A DNA stretch of 64,000 nucleotides from Mesorhizobium sp. 113-3-3 (GCF_016756495.1 NZ_AP023243.1:5832501-5896500); one strand, 5' to 3'; counted from the stretch's first letter, positions 44,095 through 53,675 are shown. Notes: generated by a model not told the origin, from the sequence alone. Numbers and translations are program-made.

Positions 44095-45120
44095 ATGAAA
44101 GCCGTCGTTTGTCTTGCGCCTGGCGAGCTGGTTCTCAGGGATCTGGCCTGGCCCGCGTCGCCACCGCCCGGCTGGGCATTGCTGAGCGTGAGCCACGTCG
44201 GGATATGCGGCACCGACTATCACATCTTCGAGGGCAAGCACCCCTTTCTGACTTATCCGCGCGTGATGGGCCACGAGGTTTCCGCCACGGTGGCGGCCGC
44301 CGGCGAAGGTGTCGACCTGGCAACCGGCCAGGCGGTAATCGTCAACCCCTATCTGGCCTGCGGCCGCTGCATTGCTTGCCGTCAGGACAAGCCAAACTGC
44401 TGTGTGGCCATCGAGGTGCTGGGTGTCCACCGCGATGGCGCCATGTGCGAGCAGATCCTGGTCCCCGCAGCCAATCTCTATCCCACCAAAGGGCTTTCCC
44501 TTGGTGATGCCGCGGCGGTCGAATTCCTGGCCATCGGCGCTCATGCGGTTCGCCGATCCGCGGCCGGCAAGGGCAAGCGGACCCTGGTCATTGGCGCCGG
44601 TCCCATCGGTCTCGGCACAGCCCTGTTCGCCGGAATAGCGGGCCAAGAGGTCACGATCCTCGACATCGATCGTGAAAGGCTGGACTTCGCCGAGCAAGGC
44701 CTGGGGTTCGCAGTCGTCGACGGCTCTCTGGCGACAGCCGCCGAAGCGCTTGGAACCCGTACCGCCGGCGAGGCTTTCGACGTTGTCTTTGACGCCACCG
44801 GAAACAGCGCGTCGATCCGGGGCGCCTTCGCACATGTGGCGCATGGCGGCGTGCTGGTCATGGTCAGCGTGGTAAAAGACGAGATCTCCTTCTCGGATCC
44901 CGAGTTCCACAAGCGCGAGATGACGCTGATCGGCAGCCGCAACGCCGCCAGGACGGACTTCGACCAGGTGGTCGCCTCAATCCGGAACGGCGCCATACCG
45001 ATTGCCAAACTCGTCACGCATCGCACGACACTGGCAGACAGCCCGCGTGACATCGCTCATTGGGCACACCGGAAATCAGGATTGATCAAGGCTGTCATTG
45101 CCGTTCATAGCGACGGCTGA
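44095..45120 (+). CDS. Zinc-dependent medium-chain alcohol dehydrogenase
   Basis: 341 residues. Catalytic zinc motif GICGTDYH and GHEVSA, structural zinc cysteines ACGRCIACRQDKPNCC, Rossmann GAGPIGLGTA. It resembles the sugar/polyol and L-galactonate-5-dehydrogenase-like members. With the Frc-like importer upstream it probably oxidises the imported sugar, sugar alcohol or sugar acid at a hydroxyl carbon with NAD. ATG 44095 has GGAG 13 bases upstream, the only credible start. Convergent with the next gene. Confidence 0.9.
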   Translation: MKAVVCLAPGELVLRDLAWPASPPPGWALLSVSHVGICGTDYHIFEGKHPFLTYPRVMGHEVSATVAAAGEGVDLATGQAVIVNPYLACGRCIACRQDKPNCCVAIEVLGVHRDGAMCEQILVPAANLYPTKGLSLGDAAAVEFLAIGAHAVRRSAAGKGKRTLVIGAGPIGLGTALFAGIAGQEVTILDIDRERLDFAEQGLGFAVVDGSLATAAEALGTRTAGEAFDVVFDATGNSASIRGAFAHVAHGGVLVMVSVVKDEISFSDPEFHKREMTLIGSRNAARTDFDQVVASIRNGAIPIAKLVTHRTTLADSPRDIAHWAHRKSGLIKAVIAVHSDG

Positions 45121-45197
45121 CTTCGTAACGGCCGTCAATTGTCGGCATGCGGCGCCGTCGCATGTAACTCCTGTTGCAAGACATCCCGTCGCCAGGA

Positions 45198-46646
45198 TCA
45201 AGACGTTTTTGGGGGATACAATCCGGGAATGAGTTTGCCGGGATTCATGATGCCGTTCGGGTCAAAAAGACCCTTGATAGCGCGCATGACGTCCAGGGCA
45301 GATCCATGTTCCGCTTCCATATATCTGAGTTTGCCCAATCCTATGCCGTGTTCCCCCGAGCAGGTCCCTTCCATTGCCAAGGCGCGATAGGCCAATCGGG
45401 AACTGATGCCGCTCGCGATCTCGTATTCTTCCTGGCTATCCGGATCGATGACCAGACCAAGGTGGAAGTTCCCGTCGCCCGCATGTCCGTTGAGACACAC
45501 AAAGAACGGGGCCTTTTCGATATCGGCCTTTGTATCCACGACACATTCGGTCAGCCGGGAGATTGGCACGCAAGCATCCGTCGGCATCACCTTCGCGCCG
45601 GGCCGGCTGGCCAACAACGCATTGTGCATTCGGTGGCGCGCGCGCCATAGCACCGCCCGGCTCTCCTGATCCCTGGCCCAACGAAACTCGCCTCCGCCCA
45701 TTTCGGCGGATATCGCCCCGACAATGGCTATTTGTTCGGCAACGGCTTGGGGCGCGCCCGCGAATTCGAAAAATAAGGTAGGCCGTATTTCATAGTTGAG
45801 TTTGAAGTACTCGACGCATGCCCGCATGGCGGGCTCGTCCATCAGTTCCGCTCGCGCAATCGGCAAACCCAGCTGAATTATCTGGGTCACGGTTTCGACC
45901 GCGGCCTTCAGCGAAGGATAGCCGCACACGGCCGCGACGGTCTCTTCTGGGACGCCATGCACGCGGATGGTGAGTTGCGTGATTACGCCGAGAGTGCCTT
46001 CCGAGCCGATGAAGAGCTTGGTCAGGTCGTAGCCTGTCGACGATTTTCGAGCCCGGCTCCCCGTCTTGATGACCCGGCCATCGGGCAATACCACACGCAA
46101 GGACAGCACGTTCTCGCGGATTGTGCCGTAGCGCACGGCATTGGTGCCGGACGCACGCGTCGCCGCCATCCCGCCTATCGTTGCCTCCGCGCCGGGATCG
46201 ATCGGGAAAAACAGCCCCAGATCCTTCAGATGCCTATCCAGTGCCTGTCGCGTGACGCCCGGTTCGATGACCACGTCCAAATCGTCAGGATGCACGGCGA
46301 GTATTCGATTCATGCGGCTGACATCCAGGCTGACGCCGCCGTGGACGGCGCTCAAATGCCCTTCCAGCGACGTTCCCGCGCCGAAGGGAATGACCGCTAC
46401 CCCATGGGCATTGGCGCTCTTGAGGATCGCCGCGACCTCCGTTTCGCTCTCGGCAAAACAGACGGCGTCTGGTGCGTCCACCGCGTGGAACCCCTCCCCG
46501 CCGCAGTGCTGCCGCCTGAGCACCGAGTTGGTCGTAAAGCGGTCGCCAAGCAGCTTTGCGACCTCGTGGACAAAGGCAATCGGCAGCGAACGCTTCGACA
46601 CTGACATTGGAGATCCCATCGACTGTGAATGTTTGTCCTGGCTCAT
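45198..46646 (-). CDS. FAD-binding D-2-hydroxyacid oxidoreductase (GlcD/D-lactate dehydrogenase type)
   Basis: 482 residues. FAD-binding 4 domain PPFGAGTSLEGH-like segment (VIPFGAGTSLEGH), GGMAATRASGTNAVRYG, GSEGTLGVIT, and the C-terminal FAD-oxidase half with LNGHAGDGNFH and SGEHGIGLGKL. It oxidises a D-hydroxyacid (D-lactate or glycolate-like). Partner subunits GlcE and GlcF are not adjacent, so the D-lactate dehydrogenase (Dld) type is favoured. Start uncertain: ATG 46646 or the downstream ATG 46607. It lies after an importer without ATPase in the same orientation. Confidence 0.88.
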   Translation of the reverse strand: MSQDKHSQSMGSPMSVSKRSLPIAFVHEVAKLLGDRFTTNSVLRRQHCGGEGFHAVDAPDAVCFAESETEVAAILKSANAHGVAVIPFGAGTSLEGHLSAVHGGVSLDVSRMNRILAVHPDDLDVVIEPGVTRQALDRHLKDLGLFFPIDPGAEATIGGMAATRASGTNAVRYGTIRENVLSLRVVLPDGRVIKTGSRARKSSTGYDLTKLFIGSEGTLGVITQLTIRVHGVPEETVAAVCGYPSLKAAVETVTQIIQLGLPIARAELMDEPAMRACVEYFKLNYEIRPTLFFEFAGAPQAVAEQIAIVGAISAEMGGGEFRWARDQESRAVLWRARHRMHNALLASRPGAKVMPTDACVPISRLTECVVDTKADIEKAPFFVCLNGHAGDGNFHLGLVIDPDSQEEYEIASGISSRLAYRALAMEGTCSGEHGIGLGKLRYMEAEHGSALDVMRAIKGLFDPNGIMNPGKLIPGLYPPKTS

Positions 46647-46685
46647 GTGACGGGGTTGGAGCGGCCGGCCGGCTTGCTCGCGCGA

Positions 46686-47558
46686 TTATCCCTTGACCGC
46701 GCCGGCCGTGAGGCCCCGGACGAAATACCGTCCGGACAGGACATAAACGATCAGCGTGGGAAGCGCGGCAATCAGTGCCGCCGCCATGTCTACGTTGTAT
46801 TGCTTGCGCCCAAGGGTCACGTTCACGACGTTGTTCAACGCGACGGTGATCGGTGAACTGCCACCGGCGGAAAACGACACACCAAACAGGAAATCGTTCC
46901 ATATCGACGTGAACTGCCAGATGCAGCAGACGACCGCGATAGGAATGGCCGTAGGCAGGGCGATGCTGAAGAATATTCTGAAGAAGCCGGCGCCGTCGAC
47001 CAACGCCGCCTTGGTCAACTCATCCGGGAACGAGACAAAATAGTTCCTGAAAAACATTGTCGTGAATGCGATGCCATAGACCGAGTGCACCAGTATGAGG
47101 CCGGCGGTGGATCCTGATAGCCGCAGCATCCCAAGCACCCGCGCGATAGGGAGCAACACGGCCTGCAGCGGGAGGAAGCACCCGAACAACATGAAGGCGA
47201 AAAACAGATCCGCTCCGCGAAATTTCCACTTCGTCAGGGTATAGCCATTGATGGCGCCGATAGCGGTGGACACGAAGACCGCGGGGATGGTGATAATCAG
47301 CGAGTTCAGAAAGAACGGCGAAAGCCCGACACAGTTGGTGCCGATGCAAGCCGTGCTCCACGCCTTCGACCACGCTTCAAACGTTATCTGTTTCGGCAGC
47401 CCGATAAGCGAGCCGGAATAGATCTCGTCCAACGGCTTGAAGGATGTGATCAACATGACCCAGAGCGGCACCAGGTAGAGCGTGGCCAGAACAGCCAGGC
47501 ACCCATACACAAACAGCCTGCCGCCGTAGCGCTCGAGCCTGCGCATTTTAGTGATCAT
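46686..47558 (-). CDS. ABC importer permease, MalG type (system A)
   Basis: 290 residues, six membrane segments, EAA loop KAALVDGAGFFRIFFSIALP and the C-terminus FVRGLTAGAVKG. It contains the cysteine-containing loop ACIGTNCVGL found also in the paralogue at 56480; this loop is typical of glucose/mannose (Gts-like) importers. It overlaps the MalF-type gene by about 11 bp. Start ATG 47558 or the next in-frame ATG 47546. Confidence 0.9.
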   Translation of the reverse strand: MITKMRRLERYGGRLFVYGCLAVLATLYLVPLWVMLITSFKPLDEIYSGSLIGLPKQITFEAWSKAWSTACIGTNCVGLSPFFLNSLIITIPAVFVSTAIGAINGYTLTKWKFRGADLFFAFMLFGCFLPLQAVLLPIARVLGMLRLSGSTAGLILVHSVYGIAFTTMFFRNYFVSFPDELTKAALVDGAGFFRIFFSIALPTAIPIAVVCCIWQFTSIWNDFLFGVSFSAGGSSPITVALNNVVNVTLGRKQYNVDMAAALIAALPTLIVYVLSGRYFVRGLTAGAVKG

Positions 47559-48444
47559 TGCTGGGTTTCCGAAGTTCGGTGTAGAGATAAGGGACCATGA
47601 TCGCCACCACCGCGGCCAGCATCATCATTGCGCTGGCTGCGCCGACCGCCATCTGGTTCCTTTCGAACGTTGCCGAAAACATGAACATTGACGGCATCTC
47701 CGTCGCTCCGCCGGGCCCTCCATTCGTCAGGGCGAACGTCAGGTCGAACGTTTTGATAGCGATCTGCCCAAGCAGGACGATCACGCTGAGAAACGCCGGG
47801 CGCAGCATCGGCACGACAACGCTGACATAGATACGGGCCTGCGAAGCCCCCTCCATCTGAGCGGCTTTTATTATAGAGTTGTCGATGCCTCTGAGGCCGG
47901 CGAGAAAGATGGCCATCGCAAAGCCGGATGACTGCCATACCGCGGCGATGACGACGGTGTAGAGAGCGTATTTAGGGTTCACCAGCCAGTCGAAGGTGAA
48001 GGAGGTCCAACCCCAGTCACGAACCATTTTCTGAAGACCGAGGCCAGGGTTGAGGACCCACTTCCAGGCGACGCCAGAAACGATGAAGGAGAGCGCCATC
48101 GGATATAGAAAGACGGTCCTGAGAAAGCCCTCGGCCCGGATCCGCTGATCGAGGAGAATGGCGATAAAGAGGCCAAAGACGGTGGCGATTGAAAGGTAGA
48201 GTGCCGAGAAGACAAACAGGTTCTCGACGGCTACGTGCCATCTGGGAGTCGACCAAAGGCGAACAAACTGCTCCAGACCTACGAAGTCGTAGATCGGCAT
48301 CACTTTGGACGAGCTGAGCGATATACTGGCAGTCCACGCGATGAAGCCGTAAATCGCGATGAGGATAATCACGCCGCTCGGCGCCAGCACGATCTTAGGC
48401 AACTGTGCAGCGAAATATCGCTTGATCTCAAACATTCTGGTCAT
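47548..48444 (-). CDS. ABC importer permease, MalF type (system A)
   Basis: 298 residues, the same length as its paralogue at 57348. Six membrane segments and the EAA loop IKAAQMEGASQARIYVSVVVP. ATG 48444 has GGAG at six bases; the longer frame runs into the binding-protein hairpin. Partner of the MalG-type permease. The system has no ATPase gene of its own. Confidence 0.9.
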   Translation of the reverse strand: MTRMFEIKRYFAAQLPKIVLAPSGVIILIAIYGFIAWTASISLSSSKVMPIYDFVGLEQFVRLWSTPRWHVAVENLFVFSALYLSIATVFGLFIAILLDQRIRAEGFLRTVFLYPMALSFIVSGVAWKWVLNPGLGLQKMVRDWGWTSFTFDWLVNPKYALYTVVIAAVWQSSGFAMAIFLAGLRGIDNSIIKAAQMEGASQARIYVSVVVPMLRPAFLSVIVLLGQIAIKTFDLTFALTNGGPGGATEMPSMFMFSATFERNQMAVGAASAMMMLAAVVAIMVPYLYTELRKPSNDH

Positions 48445-48492
48445 TCGGTCTCCCCGGATCCGCCAAGGCAAATCATGCTCGGCAGCAGCCCG

Positions 48493-48518
48493 CCGGAAGG
48501 CCAACAATGGCCTTCCGG
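48493..48518 (-). terminator. Perfect 11-bp hairpin after system A binding-protein gene
   Basis: Arms CCGGAAGGCCA (48493-48503) and TGGCCTTCCGG (48508-48518) with a four-base loop, 16 bases after the binding-protein stop and without a T run. It has the same position as the hairpin at 58286 in the paralogous operon, so a role in protecting the binding-protein mRNA is likely. Confidence 0.6.
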
Positions 48519-48534
48519 TCTTCGTCGATGGCGC

Positions 48535-49788
48535 TTAGCGCGCGTTGTTGATTTCGTCGGCGAGGAGCGTCACCGCGTCCTGGGCGCTCATGTCCGACAC
48601 GAAGAACTTCGCCGCGACTTCCTTGAAAATCGAGGCGAACTGAGGTTCCGCGGCATAGCCGCCGGACAGCGTTCCCAGGAACGACTTGTGCTCGATCGAA
48701 GCCTTCAGGTCCACGGCAGCCTGCTTGGCGCAGTCGTCGAATTTCGACATGTCGACATCGAGCCGAGGCGGGATGGAGCCCTTGATCAAGTTGAACTTGA
48801 TCTGCACCTCCGGATCGAGAAGCACCTTGACCAGTTCGTCCTGCGCGGCACGCAGGCTCGGATCGGTGGTTTCGAACATGGAGAACGAGTCCATCGCCCA
48901 AAGGAAATTCGGCGTCGACGTTGGGGTTGGGAAACAGAGGAAGTCGACACCGGGCTTCAGGTTCTTGGCCAGGAATTCGCCCTTTGCCCAATCGCCCATG
49001 ACCTGCATGCCGGCCTTGCCGCTCGCAACCATCTCCGTTGCCACCGCCCAGTCACGGCCCACGAAATTGTCGTCGACCAGGCCTCTAACCTGGCGGAGCT
49101 TTTCGAACACCTTGACCATCTGCGGGCTGCGAATGGCCTTGTCGTCCACCTTGAGAGCGACTTGCGTGTAGAATTCGGGTCCATTCAAATCCACGATCAG
49201 GCTATCGAAGATTTTGGCGATCTGCCAAGGCTCGTCGCTGGCCGCCAGGGGGATGATCCCGGCCTTGCGGAGTTTCTCGCCGGACGCGATGAGTTCGTCC
49301 CAGGTCTTGGGAACTGAAACGCCGGCCGTGTCGAAAGCCTTTTTGTTGGCCCAGATCCAGTTGGAACGAAGCAAATCGATCGGCACCTCAACCCACTTGC
49401 CGTCAGGGGCCGCCAGACGCCTGTAGTCGGCCGGCAGCGACTGAACGCCGCCGCTGGCGGTCTCCAGATCGGTCAGGTCCCTCAGAACACCTTCCTTGGC
49501 CCAGGTGGCGGCGTCGTAGCCCAGCATCTGCATTGCACCAGGCGGATTGCCGGCGACGATACGAGCACGCAGCGACTGCGCCGCGTTGGCGCCGTTCGCT
49601 CCGCCTATGGCGGTGTCCTTCCAGACGACGCCGCGCTTTTCCAGTTCTTGCTTGATCGTGTTGACGGCGGCCACCTCGCTGTCAGACACCCAGTGGTGGA
49701 TGACCTCGATCGACTTATCCTCAGCGTGGGCCGTCGCAGAAATCATGCCGCACATGGCCGCGCCCAGTAACAAAGACCGACTACGCAT
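48535..49788 (-). CDS. Periplasmic solute-binding protein, family 1 (system A, Gts-like)
   Basis: 417 residues, same length as the paralogue at 58335. Signal peptide (AAMCGMISATAHA-EDK). Family marks include VIHHWVSDSEVAAVN, GGANGANAAQSLRARI, and GKAGMQVMGDWAKGE. It resembles glucose/mannose receptors (GtsA-like). First gene of the minus-strand system A operon; RBS GGGGAGAG. A long intergenic region with several palindromes lies upstream. Confidence 0.9.
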   Translation of the reverse strand: MRSRSLLLGAAMCGMISATAHAEDKSIEVIHHWVSDSEVAAVNTIKQELEKRGVVWKDTAIGGANGANAAQSLRARIVAGNPPGAMQMLGYDAATWAKEGVLRDLTDLETASGGVQSLPADYRRLAAPDGKWVEVPIDLLRSNWIWANKKAFDTAGVSVPKTWDELIASGEKLRKAGIIPLAASDEPWQIAKIFDSLIVDLNGPEFYTQVALKVDDKAIRSPQMVKVFEKLRQVRGLVDDNFVGRDWAVATEMVASGKAGMQVMGDWAKGEFLAKNLKPGVDFLCFPTPTSTPNFLWAMDSFSMFETTDPSLRAAQDELVKVLLDPEVQIKFNLIKGSIPPRLDVDMSKFDDCAKQAAVDLKASIEHKSFLGTLSGGYAAEPQFASIFKEVAAKFFVSDMSAQDAVTLLADEINNAR

Positions 49789-50179
49789 TTGCTCTCCCCA
49801 ACTATCTCCGAATTGCGATGAGTACAGACCGCTTAGAACCTGTGTCCCGCGCCTGCCCCGGTAGGCTCGCCACGTAGGTTTTCCGCCTACCGGTACAGAG
49901 GTTCATACAACGGAACAGAGCCAGCAATTGCGCACCCGGTAAGAAACTGACGCTATGTGATGCACATAACCGCGGTTACTGCGAAACACCGGGATTTCCA
50001 ACAAGTTCGCTCATCGAAATTCCTCTTGACAAAGGCTTTAAGGCGGAGCGATTTTGCGATAGTTGATATACTGTTTCATTGAATGAAACGATAGGCGCGG
50101 TCGCCCAAGCATATCATCGACACCGGGGCCGAGTGGTCCCGCTGGTTTCACAACGATCCCTCTCAGCAGGAACTGCAAA
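49789..50179. promoter_or_regulatory. Divergent promoter region with stacked dyads
   Basis: About 390 bp between system A and the DapA-like gene. From left to right: CGGTAGGC/GCCTACCG (49859-49866 and 49885-49892), TATGTG/CACATA (49956-49970), TAACCGCGGTTA (49969-49980) and the 17-bp palindrome 50073-50089. A TTGACA box is at 50026 and TATACT at 50067. Several regulators may act here. Confidence 0.5.
50073..50089. promoter_or_regulatory. Candidate IclR operator before DapA-family gene
   Basis: GTTTCATTGAATGAAAC is a perfect 8+1+8 palindrome. It starts directly after a -10-like TATACT (50067-50072), so a bound repressor would cover the transcription start. The form resembles KdgR/IclR-type operators, and an IclR-family gene lies just beyond the DapA-like gene. 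Confidence 0.6.
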
Positions 50180-51052
50180 ATGGTTGAACCACTAAGGCGC
50201 GAAGAAGTCAGAGGCGTCATTACACCGATCGTGACGCCGTTTAATCGCGATGAGACAATCGATATCGCATGCTTTGAACGCGAACTTTCGTTCATGGAAG
50301 CATCCGGCATAAAGGTGATCATCATTGGCGGCAGCACCGGATCCGGAAACGAGCTGAACGCCGAGGAGTTGGCGTCCTTGATCCGCACCGCGACGAGCAA
50401 GAGCAATCTGCGCGTCATCGCCGGCATCATCCCCGATACGACCAGGGACGCCATTCACCGGTCTCTGCTTGCGAAAGAGGCGGGCGCCGCCGCGCTGCTG
50501 CTCTGTCCACCGACCTACAACGGCATGACAGACGAGTCGGCGCTCGCCTTTATAACGGATGTCGCTGCCGCTGCCGGTTTGCCAATCGTCTTTTACGACC
50601 ACTTCAACTACGCAGTCGATCTCTTGAAGACGATCGCTCGGCTGCGTGAAGTCATTGCGATCAAATGTGTATTCCAGAACATAGGGGAGCTTGTGCAGAC
50701 TGTCGGCGAGCACGTGACGGTAGCTGCCGGCTATGACCCGATCACACTTGCAGGCTATGTGATGGGCGCGGAGGCTTCGATCTGCGGCGTTCACGCGGTA
50801 TTGCCGAAGCAGAATGTCGACATCTATAGGGCGTTCAAGGACGGCGATATCGCGGAAGCCATGCAGTTGACAAAATCCATCGGCCCGATTTGCCGAGAAG
50901 TCAGTCAGTCAACCAATTTTCCCACCCGCATAAAATACGCCATCAGCCTGCTTGGCCGAGATGTCGGGACACCCATCCGCCCGTTGGACCGGATTGGCGA
51001 AACTGATAAAGCGGCCATCGAGGGCGCTCTCAAGGTCGCCGGATTGCTCTAG
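50180..51052 (+). CDS. DapA/NAL-family aldolase or dehydratase
   Basis: 290 residues, DapA-family TIM barrel. Schiff-base lysine K162 in IAIKCVFQN, catalytic Tyr in VFYDHFNYA; carboxylate-binding GGSTGSGNELNAEE. It differs strongly from the DapA-like protein at 29431, so it is not a recent copy. Possible roles are 2-keto-3-deoxy-sugar-acid aldolase, hydroxyproline-type deaminase or a dehydratase. An IclR-type operator overlaps its promoter; IclR family proteins often control sugar-acid aldolases. Confidence 0.85.
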   Translation: MVEPLRREEVRGVITPIVTPFNRDETIDIACFERELSFMEASGIKVIIIGGSTGSGNELNAEELASLIRTATSKSNLRVIAGIIPDTTRDAIHRSLLAKEAGAAALLLCPPTYNGMTDESALAFITDVAAAAGLPIVFYDHFNYAVDLLKTIARLREVIAIKCVFQNIGELVQTVGEHVTVAAGYDPITLAGYVMGAEASICGVHAVLPKQNVDIYRAFKDGDIAEAMQLTKSIGPICREVSQSTNFPTRIKYAISLLGRDVGTPIRPLDRIGETDKAAIEGALKVAGLL

Positions 51053-51150
51053 AGGATTTCCTCGCCGGGGTCGTCTCACCTTCTATGTCGAGGTAGGCGA
51101 TCCCGCGCTATATATTGGGGCGATCTTTCGCTCTCAATGGCGTCCCATGC

Positions 51151-51984
51151 TCAAACGCCGTGGCCGGAATCCCTTCTGCCGGCGAATCCAATCGCTCGCG
51201 ACAGTTGCGCAGTAGCCTCGACCAGATAAGCCCCCACGGACGGAATCGCATCGTCGACAACGCGGGTCGTCGGACCGGAGATGCTGATTGCTCCAATCGG
51301 GCGACCGGAGGCATCGAATATGGCTGCCCCGACACATCTGCTGCCGATCGTTGCCTCTTCATTGTCCACGGCGTAACCCAGTTCGACGATCTCGGGCAAT
51401 TCGGCCAAAACCTTGGCTGCACTGGTCAATGTCCGCGGCGTAAAACGGTCAAAACTGCATCGCTGCAGCAACCTGTTGGCTTCGTCGCGATCGAGCCATG
51501 CCAATATGCTTTTGGACAGGGACGATGCATGCCAGGGGTTGACCGAACCAACCGCTCCGCCCTGCCTCAGCATCTGTGTTGTCTCGATGCTGTCCACGAC
51601 CACGACTTCCTGGCGAACAAGTAGTGCCAGGTTGATGGTTTCATTGAAGTGTTCATACAATTTCTGCAGATAAGGGCGAGCAACGGCGCGAATGTCACGG
51701 CGGTGCAAAGCCTTTTGCCCCAACATAAAAAGATCGATACCCAACGTGTAGCCGTTCCCGTCCACACGCTCGATGACCCCATGGCCGACCAGGCTTGCGA
51801 GATATCGCAACGTCGTTGGTTTACCGAGGTCAACCTCCCTGGCGATCGCGGATAAAGACAGTGGCCCTTCCGCCTTCTCCAGGACGCGCAGTATCGCCAT
51901 TGTCCGATCAACAGCGTCGAAACGGACTCTCTCGGCCAGGTTCTGTGATGGTTCTGTCAACTCGCCAACTCCAAATGAGCGCAT
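51151..51984 (-). CDS. IclR-family transcriptional regulator
   Basis: 277 residues. N-terminal winged helix at residues ~25-80 (LSLSAIAREVDLGKPTTLRYL), then the GAF-like effector domain (GYTLGIDLFMLGQKAL, GSRCVGAAIFD, GAISISGPT). Convergent with the DapA-like gene, whose promoter holds a 17-bp palindrome of IclR style; I infer that it controls this gene and perhaps the flanking operons. Confidence 0.9.
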   Translation of the reverse strand: MRSFGVGELTEPSQNLAERVRFDAVDRTMAILRVLEKAEGPLSLSAIAREVDLGKPTTLRYLASLVGHGVIERVDGNGYTLGIDLFMLGQKALHRRDIRAVARPYLQKLYEHFNETINLALLVRQEVVVVDSIETTQMLRQGGAVGSVNPWHASSLSKSILAWLDRDEANRLLQRCSFDRFTPRTLTSAAKVLAELPEIVELGYAVDNEEATIGSRCVGAAIFDASGRPIGAISISGPTTRVVDDAIPSVGAYLVEATAQLSRAIGFAGRRDSGHGV

Positions 51985-52262
51985 GGGCAGAGGCTGGCAA
52001 AATCGGCCAGAGCCTACGCTAGCAAGCGCTCAATCAGAGATATTCAGTGGTGACGCGGTCCGCTGCTCCAATGCCCGGGACGGGGCACCTCGACAGTGGT
52101 GCAGCGACTCGTATTTTACACCTGCTGAACAACGATATCACTCACCAAAACGGTGAGCAACAACCGAACGAAGTTCCGCGATCTGCTGTACGCCAAGCGG
52201 CGTGCAGGATGTCAGCCTTTAGCCGCCCTATTGGCTACGGCGCCGGACCAGCCGTTGCGCCT
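51985..52262. other. Intergenic region between IclR gene and aspartase gene
   Basis: About 280 bp with no gene. A small hairpin CTCACC-AAAAC-GGTGAG (52141-52157) lies about 105 bases after the aspartase stop, without a T run. It may be a weak terminator or part of the regulator promoter. Nothing else recognised. Confidence 0.4.
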
Positions 52263-53675
52263 TCAAGCCGAGGCGTTCGAGAGACCCGCGAACTCAGCAC
52301 TGTTGCCGAAGATCTGCTCGATCTGTTCGGGGAGCAGAACACCCTCGTCTTCAACGACCTGGCGCAAATTTCTCTTGCCTGCCAAGGCGCGCTTCGACAG
52401 TTCCGCAGCCTTGCTGTAGCCGATGAGTTTCGCCAACGGCGTGGCCAAGGCAAGGGATTGGTCCAGCAGGGCTTTGCAGCGATCCTCGTCGACTTCGATC
52501 CCGTCGACGCAGCGCTCTTTGAAAATCCGCATTCCTCTCGTCAACAGCCGCATGGACTGCAGGATGTTCAAGACGATCACCGGCTCCATCGCATTCAACT
52601 GAAGCTGCCCGGCGCTTGCGGCGAGCGTTACGGCAAGATCATTCCCAATGACCTGGAAACTGAGCTGATTCATCATCTCCGGAATGACAGGGTTAATCTT
52701 GCCCGGCATGATGGAAGAGCCGGCCTGTACCGGCGGCAGGCGAATCTCCCCGAGGCCGCCGAGCGGTCCGCTGCTCAGGAGGCGCAGATCGTTGCAGATC
52801 TTGGTCAGCTTGACCGCAATGCGCTTCAGCATACCTGAAAAAGACACAAAACCGCCGGTGTCGGATGTCGCCTCGATAAAGTTGCGCGCGGCGATAAGCT
52901 GGATCCCGGATATCTGCGACAGATGACGGCAAACGATGCCGGGGAACTCGCGGGGCACGTTGATCGACGTGCCGATCGCCGAGCCGCCGAGGTTGATTTC
53001 CAGCAACAATCTCGATGCCGATTGAAGCTGGATGATGTCCTCGTCGATGAGTTCGGCAAAGGCCCCGAACTCCTGCCCGACTGTCATCGGAACGGCATCT
53101 TGAAGCTGAGTTCTGCCGACCTTCAGGGCATTTGCGTGCTGCAGCGCTTTCGCGCGGAAGGCCTCACGCAAGCCGACCTGTGCGGATACCAGCCCCTCGC
53201 AGGCTCGCAACACCGTCAGCCGGATTGCGGTCGGATACACATCGTTGGTCGACTGGGAGAGGTTCACGTCGTCATTGGGGTGCAGTCTCGTATAGTCGCC
53301 AACGGCTGCGCCGAGCTTGAGCAAGGCTAGGTTCGTTACAACCTCATTGACGTTCATGTTGGTGGACGTGCCGGCACCGCCCTGCATCATGTCGACGGGA
53401 AAATTCTCTTCGATCGCCCGAAGCCCGATGAGCTCGTCACAGGCATATGAGATGGCCTGTGTCTTTTCGGGCGAGAGCAGTCCGAGTTCCATGTTCGCCT
53501 GGCCGGCGGCCTTTTTCACCATGGCCATCGACTGGATGAGCTCGGGGAAATCCCTCAGGCGCAGCCCCGATACGTCGAAGTTCTGCTCCGCTCGTCGGGT
53601 GTGCACCCCGTAGAGCACATTGCCAGGGATAGCGAGCGGTCCAATCAGGTCGGATTCGATGCGTTCGACAAACAT
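52263..53675 (-). CDS. aspA: Aspartate ammonia-lyase
   Basis: 470 residues, aspartase/fumarase superfamily. Signature loop GSSIMPGKINPV with the catalytic serine, GTSTNMNVNEV and LSQSTNDVYPTA (substrate binding). The lengths and signatures fit AspA better than FumC. It converts L-aspartate to fumarate and ammonia. ATG 53675 has GAGAGGAAG upstream; the longer frame is unsupported. It follows the GMC gene in the same orientation with a 190-bp gap, so its link to the importer operon is open. Confidence 0.88.
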   Translation of the reverse strand: MFVERIESDLIGPLAIPGNVLYGVHTRRAEQNFDVSGLRLRDFPELIQSMAMVKKAAGQANMELGLLSPEKTQAISYACDELIGLRAIEENFPVDMMQGGAGTSTNMNVNEVVTNLALLKLGAAVGDYTRLHPNDDVNLSQSTNDVYPTAIRLTVLRACEGLVSAQVGLREAFRAKALQHANALKVGRTQLQDAVPMTVGQEFGAFAELIDEDIIQLQSASRLLLEINLGGSAIGTSINVPREFPGIVCRHLSQISGIQLIAARNFIEATSDTGGFVSFSGMLKRIAVKLTKICNDLRLLSSGPLGGLGEIRLPPVQAGSSIMPGKINPVIPEMMNQLSFQVIGNDLAVTLAASAGQLQLNAMEPVIVLNILQSMRLLTRGMRIFKERCVDGIEVDEDRCKALLDQSLALATPLAKLIGYSKAAELSKRALAGKRNLRQVVEDEGVLLPEQIEQIFGNSAEFAGLSNASA

